Origin: Alistipes sp. CAG:831
Lineage (GTDB): Bacteria > Bacteroidota > Bacteroidia > Bacteroidales > UBA932
Length of the DNA: 34,069 bases
Direction: 5' to 3'
Assembly: GCA_000432775.1 (NCBI GenBank)
Contig: HF990416.1
Coordinates: forward strand, 1 to 34,069
The stretch's first letter is position 1; the number at the start of each line of letters is the position of its first letter. Made by a program: the position numbers and the translations under genes. A model generated the notes under the pieces. The model was not told where the DNA came from and ran no database searches. It saw nothing but the letters and a program-made list of their open reading frames with translations. Below, one piece after another: positions 32,777-34,069 of this stretch.

Positions 32777-34069
32777 ATGCTGATAGGACGAAAAGAGGAA
32801 TTAACTAAATTAAAAGAGGCATACGAATCCGGATACTCAGAATTCATCGCAGTGTACGGACGGCGCCGAGTAGGAAAAACTTTTCTCATAAGAGAAGCGT
32901 TCAACTACAATTTTACATTCTCGCACACAGGCATATCGCAGAAGAACACACGCGCACAGCTCAAGGAGTTCCATCAGTCGCTGAAACGTCATGGCGCTGA
33001 AAACTCACCTGTGCCCGTCAATTGGCAGGAAGCCTTTGACAGCCTGATTTCTTTGCTGGAGAGGTCCAATGACAGGAGAAAAGTTGTTTTTATCGATGAA
33101 ATGCCCTGGATGGATGCGCCCCGCTCAGGATTCCTGCCTGCTCTGGAACATTTCTGGAACGGATGGGCCACGTCCCGCAGGGATATACTGCTGATAGTCT
33201 GCGGCAGTGCCACTTCATGGATCATCAACAAAATACTGAAAAACCACGGAGGCCTGCACAACCGTGTATCCATACGTCTGCACCTGAAGCCGTTTACCCT
33301 TCACGAGTGCAGCGGATACGCTGCGGCTAAAAAGCTCACAATGAGCCGCATGCAGATTGCCGAAGCATACATGGTCATGGGAGGAATTCCTTTTTACTGG
33401 TCAAAATTAGACAAATCCATGAGTCTGGCCCAGAACATCGACAATCTGTTTTTCTCCTCCGACGGAGAACTCAGACACGAATTCGGTGAACTCTACGCAT
33501 CCCTGTTCAAACGCCCGGAAAAGTACTTGAAAATCATCGAGGTCCTTGCCCTCAGGAAAGCCGGCATGACCCGCGGAGAGATTGCCCTGAAAGGCAAGCT
33601 TGATGACAATGGACAGCTCAGCAGGATGCTGGAAGAACTGTCATATTGCGGATTCATCAGAAAATACTGCCACATCGGCAAGAAGGTCAAGGACGCAATA
33701 TACCAACTGACCGACAATTACACCCTGTTCTATTACCAATTCATCAAAAACAACCCGTCTACAGACGACAACTTCTGGATGAAGTCCATAGGACGGCCGG
33801 CATACAACACCTGGTGCGGCCTGGCCTTCGAGCGGCTCTGCATGGCTCACTCCAGGCAGATCAAGGCCGCCCTCGGTATCTCAGGCATACTGGCGACTAT
33901 CTATTCCTGGCACACCGCCCCGTCGGACGGAAAGCCTGGAGCACAGATAGACATGCTGATAGACAGGGCCGACAACGTTCTGGACATCTGCGAGATGAAA
34001 TACTCCCAGACACCATACGCCATAACATCTGCTTACCGGACCACACTGCTTAATAAAGCCGGCCGCCTC
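32777..34069 (+). CDS. DUF234-type AAA ATPase, truncated at the window end
   Basis: The first 431 codons are present without a stop and the gene runs off the window. The N-terminal ATPase has Walker A GRRRVGKT (28-35) and Walker B KVVFIDEMPW (Asp107-Glu108), followed by the sensor-like VCGSATSWI. The middle region contains NRVSIRLHLKPFTLHECSGY and the GGIPFYWSKLD segment typical of this archaeal/bacterial ATPase family. The C-terminal part (LDDNGQLSRMLEELSYCGFIRKY...YQLTDNYTLFYYQFI) is the DUF234-type winged-helix/nuclease-like region, with a possible nuclease motif in AQIDMLIDRADNVLDICEMKYS. Function is unknown. It is divergent from the efflux locus. Confidence 0.88.
   Translation, partial: MLIGRKEELTKLKEAYESGYSEFIAVYGRRRVGKTFLIREAFNYNFTFSHTGISQKNTRAQLKEFHQSLKRHGAENSPVPVNWQEAFDSLISLLERSNDRRKVVFIDEMPWMDAPRSGFLPALEHFWNGWATSRRDILLIVCGSATSWIINKILKNHGGLHNRVSIRLHLKPFTLHECSGYAAAKKLTMSRMQIAEAYMVMGGIPFYWSKLDKSMSLAQNIDNLFFSSDGELRHEFGELYASLFKRPEKYLKIIEVLALRKAGMTRGEIALKGKLDDNGQLSRMLEELSYCGFIRKYCHIGKKVKDAIYQLTDNYTLFYYQFIKNNPSTDDNFWMKSIGRPAYNTWCGLAFERLCMAHSRQIKAALGISGILATIYSWHTAPSDGKPGAQIDMLIDRADNVLDICEMKYSQTPYAITSAYRTTLLNKAGRL

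Noticed and set aside
1..34069. tRNA, rRNA or known structured RNA genes
   Set aside because: No T-loop GTTC-type signature with a matching acceptor stem, nor any familiar riboswitch core, was seen in the gaps.

Overview
This window is a high-GC chromosomal segment from a member of the Bacteroidales. The evidence is the secreted GLPGLI-family proteins, a BACON-domain lipoprotein, a Bacteroidetes-type outer-membrane beta-barrel receptor, an RprX/RprY-like two-component pair, and promoters with the Bacteroidetes -7 consensus TAnnTTTG upstream of most transcription units. A Rikenellaceae/Alistipes-like source is a guess from GC content only.

Layout. (1) Positions 275-14160, all minus strand: an envelope/export locus. 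In transcription order it holds two GLPGLI proteins, a repeat-filled spacer, a 6-bladed beta-propeller lipoprotein, a lipoprotein, a GLPGLI protein, a second lipoprotein paralogous to the first, a C39-peptidase ABC exporter, its HlyD-type membrane-fusion protein, a fourth GLPGLI protein and a large outer-membrane receptor. (2) Positions 14427-19299, plus strand: two back-to-back two-component systems, an OmpR-type pair divergent from the export locus and a TPR sensor kinase with a LuxR-type regulator. (3) Positions 19489-21548: a BACON lipoprotein and a polytopic membrane protein. (4) Positions 21986-22924, minus: a RAYT/Y1-type single-strand transposase next to a cluster of palindromic repeats. 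(5) Positions 23213-26517, minus: cutC, trpS and recA. (6) Positions 26648-32606, minus: a heavy-metal efflux locus with a His-rich small protein, a periplasmic adaptor and a CzcA-type RND pump fused to a TolC-like domain. (7) From 32777, plus: a DUF234-type ATPase cut off by the window end.

How the parts may work together. The two promoters that would drive the export locus (upstream of the first GLPGLI gene and of the receptor gene) have the same unusual design. Each has TTAAC-type direct repeats at 10-bp spacing, placed at exactly the same distance from a TAnnTTTG -7 box, with no good -33 box. This looks like a site for an activating OmpR-family regulator, and such a regulator is encoded divergently at 15968-16693. 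The inferred system is a regulated peptide export and outer-membrane uptake or sensing module of unknown substrate. No double-glycine precursor peptide was found in the window.

The second notable theme is short dispersed palindromes. One family (ACTCCTTCCGAAGGAGT, 13 copies) occurs mostly as pairs with a 21-22 nt spacer. A second family (CAACGGCAG...CTGCCGTTG hairpins) forms a 106-bp tandem array. Some members of both families share a GCGGGAAA core. With the RAYT gene in their midst, they resemble a Bacteroidales counterpart of the REP/BIME-RAYT system of Enterobacteria and Pseudomonas.
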